64,000 nucleotides of DNA from NCBI RefSeq assembly GCF_009663685.2, contig NZ_RCOG02000032.1:373382-437381 (forward strand), read 5' to 3'. This stretch comes from Cupriavidus sp. U2 (GTDB lineage: Bacteria; Pseudomonadota; Gammaproteobacteria; Burkholderiales; Burkholderiaceae). The translations under genes and the position numbers were made by a program. Positions 52,104-60,754 of the stretch are shown in pieces. The notes under the pieces were generated by a model. That model was not told the origin of the DNA and did not search any database. It saw only the letters and a program-made list of their open reading frames with translations. The first letter of the stretch is position 1. Each line of letters starts with the position of its first letter.

Positions 52104-52127
52104 CCCTCTCCCGCACGCGGGAGAGGG
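52104..52127. terminator. GC hairpin between convergent genes
   Basis: The 11-bp arms CCCTCTCCCGC (52104-52114) and GCGGGAGAGGG (52117-52127) pair perfectly around AC. It lies between the convergent quinone oxidoreductase and ABC permease stops. It shares the CCC-x-C-x-CCCGC / GCGGG core with the hairpin at 24923-24948. Confidence 0.65.
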
Positions 52128-52148
52128 AAGAAAACCCTCAACGAACTA

Positions 52149-52940
52149 TCAGAGTTTCTCCGTCTCGCCGCTCTGCGGCTGCCACTTCATCAGGCGCTTT
52201 TCGCCCGCCGTCACCATCCAGTCCAGCACCAGCGCAAAGGCCGTCAGGACCACGATGCCGGCAAACACCGTGTTGATGTCGAACGTGCCCTCGGCCTGCA
52301 GGATCAGGTAGCCGACGCCGCGCGCCGAGCCCAGATATTCGCCCACCACCGCCCCCACGAACGCCAGGCCCACCGAGGTATGCAGCGACGAGAACACCCA
52401 GCTCGTGGCGCTGGGCAGGTACACATGGCGCAGCAGCTGCTGCTTGTTGGCGCCCAGCATGCGCGCGTTGGCCAGCACCACCGGGCTCACTTCCTTCACG
52501 CCCTGGTAGACGTTGAAGAACACGATGAAGAACACCAGCGTGACGGCCAGCGCCACCTTCGACCAGATGCCGAGGCCGAACCAGACCGCGAAGATCGGGG
52601 CCAGGATCACGCGCGGCATCGAGTTGGCGGCCTTCACGTAGGGATCGAGCACGGCTGACGTGAACGGGCTCAGCGCCAGCCACAGGCCCACGCCCAGCCC
52701 GGCCACGGTGCCGATGCCGAAGGCCAGCACGGTTTCCAGCAGGGTCACGCCCAGATGGATATAGATATCGCGTTCGACGACGAACCAGTTCCAGATCCGC
52801 TGCGCCACCATCAATGGTTCGCCGAAGAAGAACGCCACCTCCTGCGCGCGCGTGGCGACGTGCCACACGACCAGGATCACCACCAGGAGCAGCAGCTGCC
52901 AGACGCGCAGCATGCCTTTGGAATCAGCACGAAAAGCCAT
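52149..52940 (-). CDS. ABC transporter permease (NitT/TauT family)
   Basis: A 263-residue inner-membrane permease with about six membrane segments, of the SsuC/TauC/NrtB type. The N-terminal LRVWQLLLLVVILVVWHVA is hydrophobic. The EAA-loop region reads ANARMLGANKQQLLRHVYLPSA, with the conserved Gly and the LP pair. It lies 27 nt after the ATPase gene and is the last gene of the operon. The substrate is unknown; the family imports nitrate, sulfonates, taurine and other small organic compounds. Confidence 0.9.
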   Translation of the reverse strand: MAFRADSKGMLRVWQLLLLVVILVVWHVATRAQEVAFFFGEPLMVAQRIWNWFVVERDIYIHLGVTLLETVLAFGIGTVAGLGVGLWLALSPFTSAVLDPYVKAANSMPRVILAPIFAVWFGLGIWSKVALAVTLVFFIVFFNVYQGVKEVSPVVLANARMLGANKQQLLRHVYLPSATSWVFSSLHTSVGLAFVGAVVGEYLGSARGVGYLILQAEGTFDINTVFAGIVVLTAFALVLDWMVTAGEKRLMKWQPQSGETEKL

Positions 52941-52967
52941 GATCTTGTTATTGTCCGGTCCGGTAAA

Positions 52968-53780
52968 TCAGGCCACCTTGCGCTGCTGCGCGTAGCCCTT
53001 GAGCACTTCCTCGCGCAGCACGTCCCAGATGGCGGCGTGCAGCTCCACGAAGCGCGGATGGTTGCGGATCTCGGCCACATCGCGCGGACGCGGCAGGTCG
53101 ATCGTAAATTCGCCAATTGGATGGGTGCCCGGGCCGGCCGACAGCACCACCACGCGGTCGCTCATCGCAATCGCCTCGTCCAGGTCGTGGGTGATGAACA
53201 GCACGGCCTTGCGCTTGGCGGCCCACAGGTCCAGCACTTCGTTTTCCATCAGCTGGCGGGTCTGGATGTCCAGCGCCGAGAACGGCTCGTCCATCAGGAT
53301 GATGTCCGGGTCCATCACCAGCGTTTGCGCCAGGCTCACGCGCTTGCGCATGCCGCCCGACAACTGGTGCGGATAACGGTCGCCAAACCCGCCCAGGCCC
53401 ACGCGGCGCAGCCATTCCTCGCCCTGCGCCACGGCGTCGGCGCGCGGCACGCCACGGAATTCCAGGCCGGCGATCACGTTGTCCAGCGCGCTGCGCCACG
53501 GCATCAGGGCTTCCGCCTGGAACATGTAGCCGGCGCGGGTGTTGATGCCGTGCAACGGCTCGCCGAAGACCCGCACGGTGCCGCTGGACGGCTCCAGCAG
53601 GCCGGCCGATACATTCAGCAGCGTGGACTTGCCGCAGCCGGTAGGCCCCACCACGGAAAGGAATTCGCCAGGCTGGATGGACATCGTGACATCGCGCACA
53701 GCGGTATACCGCTGCGAGCGGTCTTCGCGCGAGACGAAGGTGCATGTCACGTTTTCAAGGGAAAGTGCAGGCGTGCTCAT
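52968..53780 (-). CDS. ABC transporter ATP-binding protein (NitT/TauT family)
   Basis: A 270-residue ATPase with Walker A GPTGCGKSTLLN, Q-loop MFQAEALMPW, the signature LSGGMRKRVSLAQTL, Walker B DIILMDEPFSALD and the switch His in FITHDLDEAI. Strongest resemblance is to SsuB/TauB proteins. ATG 53780 (MSTPALSLENV) was chosen; the longer frame has no family match. It pairs with the permease downstream and the binding protein upstream. Confidence 0.94.
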   Translation of the reverse strand: MSTPALSLENVTCTFVSREDRSQRYTAVRDVTMSIQPGEFLSVVGPTGCGKSTLLNVSAGLLEPSSGTVRVFGEPLHGINTRAGYMFQAEALMPWRSALDNVIAGLEFRGVPRADAVAQGEEWLRRVGLGGFGDRYPHQLSGGMRKRVSLAQTLVMDPDIILMDEPFSALDIQTRQLMENEVLDLWAAKRKAVLFITHDLDEAIAMSDRVVVLSAGPGTHPIGEFTIDLPRPRDVAEIRNHPRFVELHAAIWDVLREEVLKGYAQQRKVA

Positions 53781-53874
53781 GACGGCATGACTCTGAGAAA
53801 CGTTTCGCCCGCCGGGCGCCCATGCAGGGCGGGCGCGGCGGGCGACGAAAGACGCCCCGGACGGGGCGCAATGC

Positions 53875-54918
53875 TTACTTGTACTTGGCGTTGGCCTTCT
53901 GCACGAACGAATTCGTAAAAGTGCCATCCAGCTTGATCGCCTTGCCCTTCAGGTCGGGATCGAACTGCTGCAGCGTGTTCAGCGCGGTCTTCGGGCCATC
54001 GGCCGGCATCAGGCCGTCCGGCGAGATCGCTTCCTTCACCTTGTCCCAGGCCGCCAGGTACAGCGCGCGGTCGCCCAGCAGGTAGCTCTCCGGCACGGTC
54101 TTGACGATGTCCGACGGGCCGGCCGCCTGCAGCCACTTCAGCGCGCGCACCATGGCGTTGGTCAGCGCCTGGGTCGTGTTGGGGTTCTGCTCGATGAACT
54201 TCGTCGACGCATACAGGCAGCCCGACGGCATGTTGCCGCCGAACACCGACTGCGTTTCCTTGAGCGTACGGGTGTCCGAGGCGATCCTGACCTCGTTCTT
54301 CTGCGTCAGCATCGAGATCACCGGGTCCAGGTTGGCCATGGCGTCGATCTGCCCCGAGCGCATCGCGGCCACCGCGCCGGCGCTGGCGCCCACGCCGATG
54401 AACGACACGTCCGACGGCTTCAGCCCGGCCTTGGCCAGCACGAAGTTGGCCATCATGTTGGTCGACGAACCCGGGGCGGTCACGCCGATCTTCTTGCCTT
54501 TCAGGTCGGCAATCGACTTGAAGTTGGGCATGGTCTTGTTCGACGTCACCAGCACGATCTGCGGGGCGCGCCCCTGCAGCACGAATTCCTGGTAGTGCTG
54601 GCCCTTGGCCTGCAGGTTGATGGTGTGCTCGTAGGCTCCCGACACCACGTCGGCGCTGCCGCCCACCACGGCCTGCAGCGCCTTGGCGCCACCGGCGAAG
54701 TCGACGATCTCCACGTCGAGCCCTTCTTCCTTGAAATAGCCCAGCCGCTCGGCAATCGTCAGCGGCAGGTAGTAGAACAGGTTCTTGCCACCCACGGCGA
54801 TGGTCACCTTCTGCTTCTCGGGCTTGCCCTGCGCAAAGGCGCTGCCCAACGTGAACCAGCCGGCCAGGAACAGTGCCAGTGCAATCAGCAACTGCTTCCA
54901 GAAAGGTTTGTTGTACAT
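53875..54918 (-). CDS. ABC transporter substrate-binding protein (NitT/TauT family)
   Basis: A 347-residue periplasmic protein. The signal peptide (LLIALALFLAGWFTLGSAFAQ) ends around residue 32. The NMT1/NrtA-type fold is indicated by VTIAVGGKNLFYYLPLTIAERL, GYFKEEGLDVEIVDFAGG, GGSADVVSGAYEHTI and KGKKIGVTAPGSSTNMM. The ribosome binding site CAGGAGACCCCC lies before ATG 54918. It lies 204 nt after the Bug gene; a weak GACAC/GTGTC dyad is in that spacer. The ligand is not evident. Confidence 0.92.
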   Translation of the reverse strand: MYNKPFWKQLLIALALFLAGWFTLGSAFAQGKPEKQKVTIAVGGKNLFYYLPLTIAERLGYFKEEGLDVEIVDFAGGAKALQAVVGGSADVVSGAYEHTINLQAKGQHYQEFVLQGRAPQIVLVTSNKTMPNFKSIADLKGKKIGVTAPGSSTNMMANFVLAKAGLKPSDVSFIGVGASAGAVAAMRSGQIDAMANLDPVISMLTQKNEVRIASDTRTLKETQSVFGGNMPSGCLYASTKFIEQNPNTTQALTNAMVRALKWLQAAGPSDIVKTVPESYLLGDRALYLAAWDKVKEAISPDGLMPADGPKTALNTLQQFDPDLKGKAIKLDGTFTNSFVQKANAKYK

Positions 54919-55122
54919 GGGGGTCTCCTGCCTTTTCCGATTCCTGCTTCTGTTTGGATGAGGGCGCGCCGCGTGCCGACGCACGAAAGCCGGGACGCCG
55001 CCCAAGCGGCTCCCGGCGATGCTACCGGACACAGCCAGTGTCTGCATCGGGATCAACACCTAATGTCGGCACAATGAGGCAGCCGCGCGCTTGCCAGCCG
55101 CTTGCCTGCCCTGCCCGGCGGC

Positions 55123-56103
55123 TTATTCCGCGTGGATGTTGGCGGACTTGATCACCTTGGCCCAACGCTGCAGTTCGGCCTTCTGGTACTGGTCGAGCTG
55201 TTGCGGGTTCATGTACTTCGCCTCGGCGCCCAGTTCCTCGGCCTTCTTGCGGAATGCCTCGGTCTTCATGATCTTCTCGATCTCGGTGGTCAGCTTGTCC
55301 ACCACGGCCTTGGGCGTGCCGGCCGGCGCGTACATGGCGAACCACGACGAGACGTCCAGGTCGGGGTAGCCCGCTTCCGGGGCCGACGGTACGTCCTTGA
55401 GGCTTTCCAGGCGCGACTTGCTCGTCACCACCAGCGGGCGCAGCTTGCCGGCGGCGATATGGCCCATCAGCGGCGGCGGCGTGGTGATCGTCATGTCGAC
55501 GTTGCCGCCCAGCAGGTCGGTCATGGCCGGGCCGGTACCCTTGTACGGCACGTGCGTGATCTGGATGCCGGCCATCTGGTTCAGCAGTTCGGTGGACACG
55601 TGCTGCAGCGACCCGTTACCCGACGACGCGTAGTTGAGCTTGTTCGGATTGGCCTTGGCGTAGCTCACCAGTTCCTTGAGCGACTTCACCGGCAGGCTGG
55701 GGCGCACAACCAGCACCTGCGGCGCCGACAGCAGGTTGGCCACGGGCTGGAAATCCTTGACCGGGTCCCACGACGTTTTGGTCAGCAGCGGCGTGATCAC
55801 GTGGTAGCCCGAGTACTGCACCAGCAGCGTGTAGCCGTCAGCCTTGGCGCGCTGCACGGCCTGCGCGGCGATGGTGCCGTTGCCGCCCGGCTTGTTGTCG
55901 ACCACCACCGACTGGCCCAGCGCCTTGGACAGCGGCTCCGAGATCAGGCGCGCAGCCAGGTCGGTGGTGCCGCCGGCGGCCGCCGACACCACCAGCATGA
56001 CCGGGCGATTGGGATAGGTGCCGTCCTGTGCCTGGACGGCGGTGCCGAAAGTCAGGCCGGCAGCGGCCAGCGCGGCGCAAGCGCCGATGAGGTTGCGTTT
56101 CAT
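55123..56103 (-). CDS. Bug-family tripartite tricarboxylate transporter receptor
   Basis: A 326-residue periplasmic solute receptor of the Bug/TctC family, greatly expanded in Burkholderiales and mostly orphan with respect to TctAB. The signal peptide (MKRNLIGACAALAAAGLTFG) is cleaved after AVQA. Family motifs: YPNRPVMLVVSAAAGGTTDLAARL (in parts), VVDNKPGGNGTIAAQAV, and HVPYKGTGPAMTDLLGGNVDM. Bug ligands are often organic acids. It lies 62 nt after the HMG-CoA lyase-like gene, which suggests its ligand feeds that pathway. Confidence 0.93.
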   Translation of the reverse strand: MKRNLIGACAALAAAGLTFGTAVQAQDGTYPNRPVMLVVSAAAGGTTDLAARLISEPLSKALGQSVVVDNKPGGNGTIAAQAVQRAKADGYTLLVQYSGYHVITPLLTKTSWDPVKDFQPVANLLSAPQVLVVRPSLPVKSLKELVSYAKANPNKLNYASSGNGSLQHVSTELLNQMAGIQITHVPYKGTGPAMTDLLGGNVDMTITTPPPLMGHIAAGKLRPLVVTSKSRLESLKDVPSAPEAGYPDLDVSSWFAMYAPAGTPKAVVDKLTTEIEKIMKTEAFRKKAEELGAEAKYMNPQQLDQYQKAELQRWAKVIKSANIHAE

Positions 56104-56165
56104 GCTTTGTCTCCGTATGTCTTGTTTGGGGGACCCGAAATCCTTGTTGTTCTGGCGCCGATCCG

Positions 56166-57143
56166 TTACGCGTTGGCGAAGAACTCCGCCATCCACGCGG
56201 GCGGCTGGTGCGTGCGCAGGCGCGGGCCGGCGCGCAGCAGCTGGCTGGGCACGTCGCGCTGCACCAGTTCCGACACCCCGCCCACCACGTTCAGCAGCGC
56301 GTCGAGGTCGACGCCGGTATCGACGCCCATCGCCGCGAACATATGCACCAGTTCCTCGGTGCTGACGTTCCCGCTGGCGCCCGGCGCGTACGGGCAGCCG
56401 CCCAGGCCGCCGGCCGCCGCGTCGAAGCGCGTCACGCCGGTCTGCCAGGCCGCGATGGCATTGGCCAGGCCCATGCCGCGCGTGTTGTGCAGGTGGATCG
56501 TCAGGCCGGTCTGCGGCAGCGCGCGCTGGAACGTCTCGCACAGCGCGGCCACCTGGGTCGGATAGGCCATGCCCGTGGTGTCGCACAGCGTGATGCCGGC
56601 CGCGCCGGCGTCGGCAAACGTGCGCGCCAGCGCCATCACGTCGGCGTCGCTGACCTCGCCCTCGAACGGGCAGCCAAACACCGTGGACAGCGAGACGTTC
56701 ACCGGCACGCCGGCCTTGCCGGCCTCGTCGATCATCGCCAGCAACTGGGCCTTCGACTGTTCGCGCGTCATGCGCAGGTTGGCGCGGTTATGCGTCTCGC
56801 TGGACGACATCACCAGGTTCACTTCGTCCGGACGGCACGACAGCGCGCGCTCCAGGCCGCGCAGGTTCGGCACCAGCACCGTGTAGCGCACGCCTGGCAC
56901 GCGCTCGATCTGGTGCATCACGGCCTCGGCATCGGCCAGTGCGGGAATGGCCCGGGCCGACGTGAACGAGGTCGCCTCGATGCGCGCAAACCCGCAATGG
57001 GCCAGCGCGTTGACGAAGGCGACCTTGCCTTCGGTGGGCACCACGAACGGCTCGATCTGCAGCCCGTCGCGCGGCGCCACGTCGTTGATTTCGATGCGCG
57101 CCGGCCCTGCCAGCGGGTAGGACTGGGCGAATGGTTGACTCAT
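56166..57143 (-). CDS. Hydroxymethylglutaryl-CoA lyase family protein
   Basis: A 325-residue DRE-TIM metallolyase. HMG-CoA lyase splits HMG-CoA to acetoacetate and acetyl-CoA. The key residues are present: the catalytic Arg-Asp in DVAPRDGLQIE, the metal histidines in HLHNTRGMGLAN, and the Cys in GGLGGCPYAPGASGNVSTEEL. All three are the HMGL signature, but close relatives act on other 3-hydroxyacyl-CoAs. It overlaps the CoA-transferase gene by 4 nt (57140-57143), so the two are translationally coupled. The likely sequence is CoA transfer followed by cleavage. Confidence 0.9.
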   Translation of the reverse strand: MSQPFAQSYPLAGPARIEINDVAPRDGLQIEPFVVPTEGKVAFVNALAHCGFARIEATSFTSARAIPALADAEAVMHQIERVPGVRYTVLVPNLRGLERALSCRPDEVNLVMSSSETHNRANLRMTREQSKAQLLAMIDEAGKAGVPVNVSLSTVFGCPFEGEVSDADVMALARTFADAGAAGITLCDTTGMAYPTQVAALCETFQRALPQTGLTIHLHNTRGMGLANAIAAWQTGVTRFDAAAGGLGGCPYAPGASGNVSTEELVHMFAAMGVDTGVDLDALLNVVGGVSELVQRDVPSQLLRAGPRLRTHQPPAWMAEFFANA

Positions 57144-58336
57144 GCGATCACTCCACGGGCGCGCAGGTCGGCAATGGCCGCCGCGTCGAAGCCGGCCTGC
57201 GCCAGCACGTTGTCGGTATGCTCGCCCAGCGTGGGCGCCCGGTCATGGATGGCACCGGGATTGCTCGACAGCTTCGGGAAGACGCCCGGCACCTCCACGG
57301 TGAGGCCCTTGGCCGACGTCACCGTCTCGATGACTTCGCGGGCGCGGTAATGCGGGTCTTCGGCGATGTCCTTGACCGTATAGATGCGACCGGACGGCAC
57401 GTCGGCGGCGCGCAGCACTTCCAGCGCCGAGGCCACCGTCTGCGTGCGGGTCCAGGCGGCAATCGCGGCGTCGATTTCGTCCACCCGCTTGACGCGGCCG
57501 TCGTTGCGCGCCAGGTCCGGGTCCTCACCCAGGTCGTCGCGCCCCATCGCGGCCATCAGCCGCTTGAAGATCGCGTCGCCATTGGCGGCGATCAGCACGT
57601 ATTCGCCGCAGCCGCACGGATAGGCATTGGACGGCGCGATGCCCGGCAGCGCCCCGCCCGCCGGCTGGCGCACCGCGCCAAATGCCGAATACTCGGGCAG
57701 CAGGCTTTCGCTGAGATTGAACAGCGACTCATAAAGCGCCACGTCGATGACCTGGCCCTTGCCGCCGCGCGCGTCGCGCTCGTACAGCGCCAGCAGCACG
57801 CCCAGCGCGCCATGCAGCCCGGCAATGGTGTCGCCCAGCGACAGGCCGGCGCGCACGGGCGGCCGGCCCGGTTCGCCCGTCAGGTAGCGCAGCCCGCTCA
57901 TGGCCTCGGCCACGGCGGCAAAGCCGGGCTCGTCGCGCTTCGGGCCGGTCTGGCCGTAGCCCGACACGCGCAGCATGATCAGCCTGGGGTTGGCCGCGTG
58001 CAGCACATCCCAGCCCATGCCCCACTTTTCCATGGTGCCCGGACGGAAGTTCTCGATCAGCACGTCGGCCTCGGCGGCCAGCTGGCGCACGAGGTCCTGC
58101 CCTTCGCGCTGGCGCAGGTCGATGGCGACCGACTGCTTGTTGCGGGACTGGGCTTCCCACCAGACCGACGTATCTTCGTGAAGCATGCGCCACTTTCGTA
58201 GCGGATCGCCCTGGCCGGGCGGTTCCACCTTGACCACGTGCGCCCCAAAATCGGCAAGGGTCTTGGCGGCAAATGGGCCGGCGATCAACTGGCCCAGTTC
58301 GAGGACCTTGATGCCATTGAGAATCTGTTGCGCCAT
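57140..58336 (-). CDS. CaiB/BaiF family III CoA-transferase
   Basis: A 398-residue acid CoA-transferase. Family III features include ILNGIKVLELGQLIAGPFAAKTLADFGA (in parts) with FGAHVVKVEPP, DLRQREGQDLV, IENFRPGTMEKWGM, and the catalytic Asp in LSLGDTIAGLHGALGVLLAL. The family includes succinyl-CoA:glutarate/HMG transferase (SUGCT). Paired with an HMG-CoA-lyase-like enzyme, HMG, glutarate or a methylated dicarboxylate is a plausible substrate. ATG 58336 was chosen; the upstream frame is unmatched. Confidence 0.92.
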   Translation of the reverse strand: MAQQILNGIKVLELGQLIAGPFAAKTLADFGAHVVKVEPPGQGDPLRKWRMLHEDTSVWWEAQSRNKQSVAIDLRQREGQDLVRQLAAEADVLIENFRPGTMEKWGMGWDVLHAANPRLIMLRVSGYGQTGPKRDEPGFAAVAEAMSGLRYLTGEPGRPPVRAGLSLGDTIAGLHGALGVLLALYERDARGGKGQVIDVALYESLFNLSESLLPEYSAFGAVRQPAGGALPGIAPSNAYPCGCGEYVLIAANGDAIFKRLMAAMGRDDLGEDPDLARNDGRVKRVDEIDAAIAAWTRTQTVASALEVLRAADVPSGRIYTVKDIAEDPHYRAREVIETVTSAKGLTVEVPGVFPKLSSNPGAIHDRAPTLGEHTDNVLAQAGFDAAAIADLRARGVIA

Positions 58337-58418
58337 GCTGGAAATGTCTCCGTGAAACTGACCCGTGCGGGGGATTTGGCTTTGTTTCGACGGAGTGTGC
58401 CGCAGCTTCGGGGTGACG

Positions 58419-58457
58419 CGGAATCGGCATTCCGGAAAGCGGGCTATCTCGGAATGC
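58419..58457. promoter_or_regulatory. Cluster of CGGAAT/ATTCCG half-sites upstream of the CoA-transferase gene
   Basis: CGGAAT (58419-58424) and ATTCCG (58429-58434) form a palindrome with a 4-nt spacer; a third half, CGGAATGC, is at 58450-58457. GCATTCCG (58427-58434) also pairs with this third copy. The cluster lies 83-121 nt upstream of the CoA-transferase start and between the two divergent genes, as expected for an operator. Confidence 0.5.
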
Positions 58458-58600
58458 GAAAGATTGGGGCTAACCCTGACGAGGGGATGGGTCAACTTCC
58501 GGTCCGGAGTTGCCGTTATCCGGGACACCTCCCGGGCGCAGTTCCGGCACCGTTCCGGCACGCTGCGCGCCCGCCACCCACCCTCCGCGGCTTCGTCACC

Positions 58601-59368
58601 ATGCGATTTTTCCGCTTCTGCCGGATTCTCTGCGCCGCCTGCACCGGCTGGATGGCCACGTCCGCGCCGGCGCAGACGCCCGCCACGACGACCATCGTGC
58701 TGTATTCCGAAGCCGCCCAGCGGCCGCTGTCCTACGAGGAAAACGGCGTGCCGCGGGGCGCCTACATCGACAGCGTGCAGCGCGTGCTGAAACGGCTGCC
58801 GCCCGAATACCGGGTCGAAATCCGCTTCGCCTCATGGGCGCGCGTGGTCGAGGAGGCCAAGTCCGGCAACAGCGCCGGCATCCTGGGCGTCTACTACCGT
58901 CCGAAGGAACGGCCCTACCTGAACCATTCGAAGGCGTTCTACGCCGAGGACGTGGCCGTCCACTGCAATCGCGATGCCGTGGAAGGCCGTACCTTCCGCA
59001 CCTATCCCGACGATTTCGCCGGCCTGAAGTTCGGCAACCAGCGTGGCTACCTGGCCCCGGGGCCGCGCTTCTTCCAGTTCGCCCGGGAAGGCCGGATCGA
59101 GGTTGTCGAGGGCCACGAGTTCCAGGACCTGGTCAAGAAGATGCTGGTAGGAGAGATCGACTGCGTGGTCAATCCCAGCGTGGTCCTGAACGAGGCACTG
59201 GTCACGCTGGAGGCGCGCGGCCTGCCCGAACGCATGCGCTACAAGTCCAGGCGCGTGCTGAACATCAAGACAGAGACCGTGCATATCGGCTTCAGCAAGC
59301 AGTACGAGGCGTCGCATCCGGAGCTGGCCCGCTTCCGCGCGCTGTTCAACAAGGCAGTGGATGAATAG
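58601..59368 (+). CDS. Periplasmic solute-binding protein (SBP_bac_3-like)
   Basis: A 255-residue exported protein with a signal peptide (about residues 1-25, FRFCRILCAACTGWMATSAPA). The mature part resembles amino-acid/polar-ligand binding proteins of the PBPb fold: IVLYSEAAQRPLSYEENGVPRGAYIDSV (in parts), RFASWARVVEEAKSGNSAGILG, FYAEDVAVHC, FAGLKFGNQRGY, and the hinge region LVGEIDCVVNPSVVLNEAL. No permease or ATPase is adjacent. The next gene, 35 nt downstream, is a diguanylate cyclase, so it may act as a ligand sensor rather than a transporter part. No strong ribosome binding site is seen before ATG 58601. Confidence 0.82.
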   Translation: MRFFRFCRILCAACTGWMATSAPAQTPATTTIVLYSEAAQRPLSYEENGVPRGAYIDSVQRVLKRLPPEYRVEIRFASWARVVEEAKSGNSAGILGVYYRPKERPYLNHSKAFYAEDVAVHCNRDAVEGRTFRTYPDDFAGLKFGNQRGYLAPGPRFFQFAREGRIEVVEGHEFQDLVKKMLVGEIDCVVNPSVVLNEALVTLEARGLPERMRYKSRRVLNIKTETVHIGFSKQYEASHPELARFRALFNKAVDE

Positions 59369-59403
59369 AATCCCTCCCTGAATCCTCCAGGAACGAGCCC
59401 TTC

Positions 59404-60738
59404 ATGCCACTGCTGCCCCCGGTTCAGTCGATCCGGAACAGAATGATCGTGCTGTTCATCGTTGTCACCACGACAACGCTGGGGGCCTTTGCCGCGCATC
59501 GCCAGTGGCAGTTGCAGCAGGAACTCGCGCGCCGCTTCGAGCGGACCCGCGCGGAAATCATGGATGGCCTGGGCCAGAGCCTGGCCGAACCTGCCTGGGC
59601 GCTCAATGTCGGCATCCTGCGCTCCCGCCTGGAAGCCACGCTGGTGCACCCGGAAGTCTCCGAGGCCTGCGTGTTCTCGCCCGACGGCAACGAATCCTAT
59701 GCCATGGCCGGCCGCCCTGCCGCGCCGGGCACCGCCCCTTGCACCGTGGCCGGACCGCACGACGTGCTGAGCGAGGTGCGGATCTACCCGCCGGCCAATA
59801 TCGATGCCGCGCGCCGCGAGCAGTCGATCGGCACGGCCGTGATCCGGTTCTCGCGCCAGCCGATGCACCGGGCGCTGCGTGCGGCGATGATCCAGGGCAT
59901 TACCGAAGTGGCCGCCATCGACGTGGTGCTGGTGCTGCTGCTGACCTTTGGGCTGCGCATGGTATTCCGCCCGCTGGAACACCTGCAGCGCGCGCTGTTC
60001 CAGCTGGCGTCGAGCCACGGCGACGAGCTCGACGAACTGTCGCGGCTGGGCCGTACCGAGTTCGACAGCGTCATCGACGGGTTCAACCAGGTGTTGCGCA
60101 AGCTCAAGCTGATCATCGCCGAACGGACCGAGGCCGAACTGACGGTGCGGGCCGCCATCCAGCGCAGCCACGAGGCCTTTGCGCAGATCCAGGCCACCCA
60201 GGCCGAACTGGTCGAGAAGAATCTGCAGCTCGAGGCGCTGTCCAAGACCGACCAGCTGACCGGCGTGTTCAACCGGCGCCATCTGGACGCGGTGCTGATC
60301 AGCGAGCTGGAACGCCACCGCCGCGACGGCAGCCTGTTTTCGATCATCCTGATCGACGTAGACCGCTTCAAGGCCATCAACGACAACCACGGCCACCAGA
60401 TCGGCGACCGGGTGCTGGTGGAAATGGCCGAGCGCATCCTGGAAATCACGCGCGATGCCGATACCGTGGGCCGCTGGGGCGGCGAGGAATTCCTGATCAT
60501 CTGCCCCGACGCCACGCCCGAGGTCGCCGTGCAGTTTGCCGAACGGCTGCGCCGCACGGTGTCCGAGCGGGCGTTCTCGGTAACCGGAGACATGACCGCC
60601 AGCCTGGGCGTGGCCAGCGTGCAGCCCGGCGACACCATCCACGGGATGATCTCGCGAGCCGACCAGGCGCTCTATCGCGGCAAGAACAACGGACGGGACC
60701 GCGTGGAGTATGCCGACGAGGGCTTGACCACCCCATAG
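59404..60738 (+). CDS. Membrane-bound diguanylate cyclase (GGDEF)
   Basis: A 444-residue protein making cyclic di-GMP from GTP. In order: membrane segment 1 (about 14-32), a periplasmic sensor region (about 33-155; GQSLAEPAWALNVGILRSRLEATL, in parts, with two cysteines), membrane segment 2 (about 168-190, VAAIDVVLVLLLTFGLRMVF), a HAMP-like helix pair, a coiled-coil of about 60 residues, and a GGDEF domain with TDQLTGVFNRRHLD, DRFKAINDNHGH and the active-site GGEEF. The RDAD inhibitory site lies 5 residues before GGEEF, so product inhibition is expected. It is probably cotranscribed with the periplasmic binding protein upstream. Confidence 0.94.
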   Translation: MPLLPPVQSIRNRMIVLFIVVTTTTLGAFAAHRQWQLQQELARRFERTRAEIMDGLGQSLAEPAWALNVGILRSRLEATLVHPEVSEACVFSPDGNESYAMAGRPAAPGTAPCTVAGPHDVLSEVRIYPPANIDAARREQSIGTAVIRFSRQPMHRALRAAMIQGITEVAAIDVVLVLLLTFGLRMVFRPLEHLQRALFQLASSHGDELDELSRLGRTEFDSVIDGFNQVLRKLKLIIAERTEAELTVRAAIQRSHEAFAQIQATQAELVEKNLQLEALSKTDQLTGVFNRRHLDAVLISELERHRRDGSLFSIILIDVDRFKAINDNHGHQIGDRVLVEMAERILEITRDADTVGRWGGEEFLIICPDATPEVAVQFAERLRRTVSERAFSVTGDMTASLGVASVQPGDTIHGMISRADQALYRGKNNGRDRVEYADEGLTTP

Positions 60739-60754
60739 CCCGGCGCGGCGCTGC

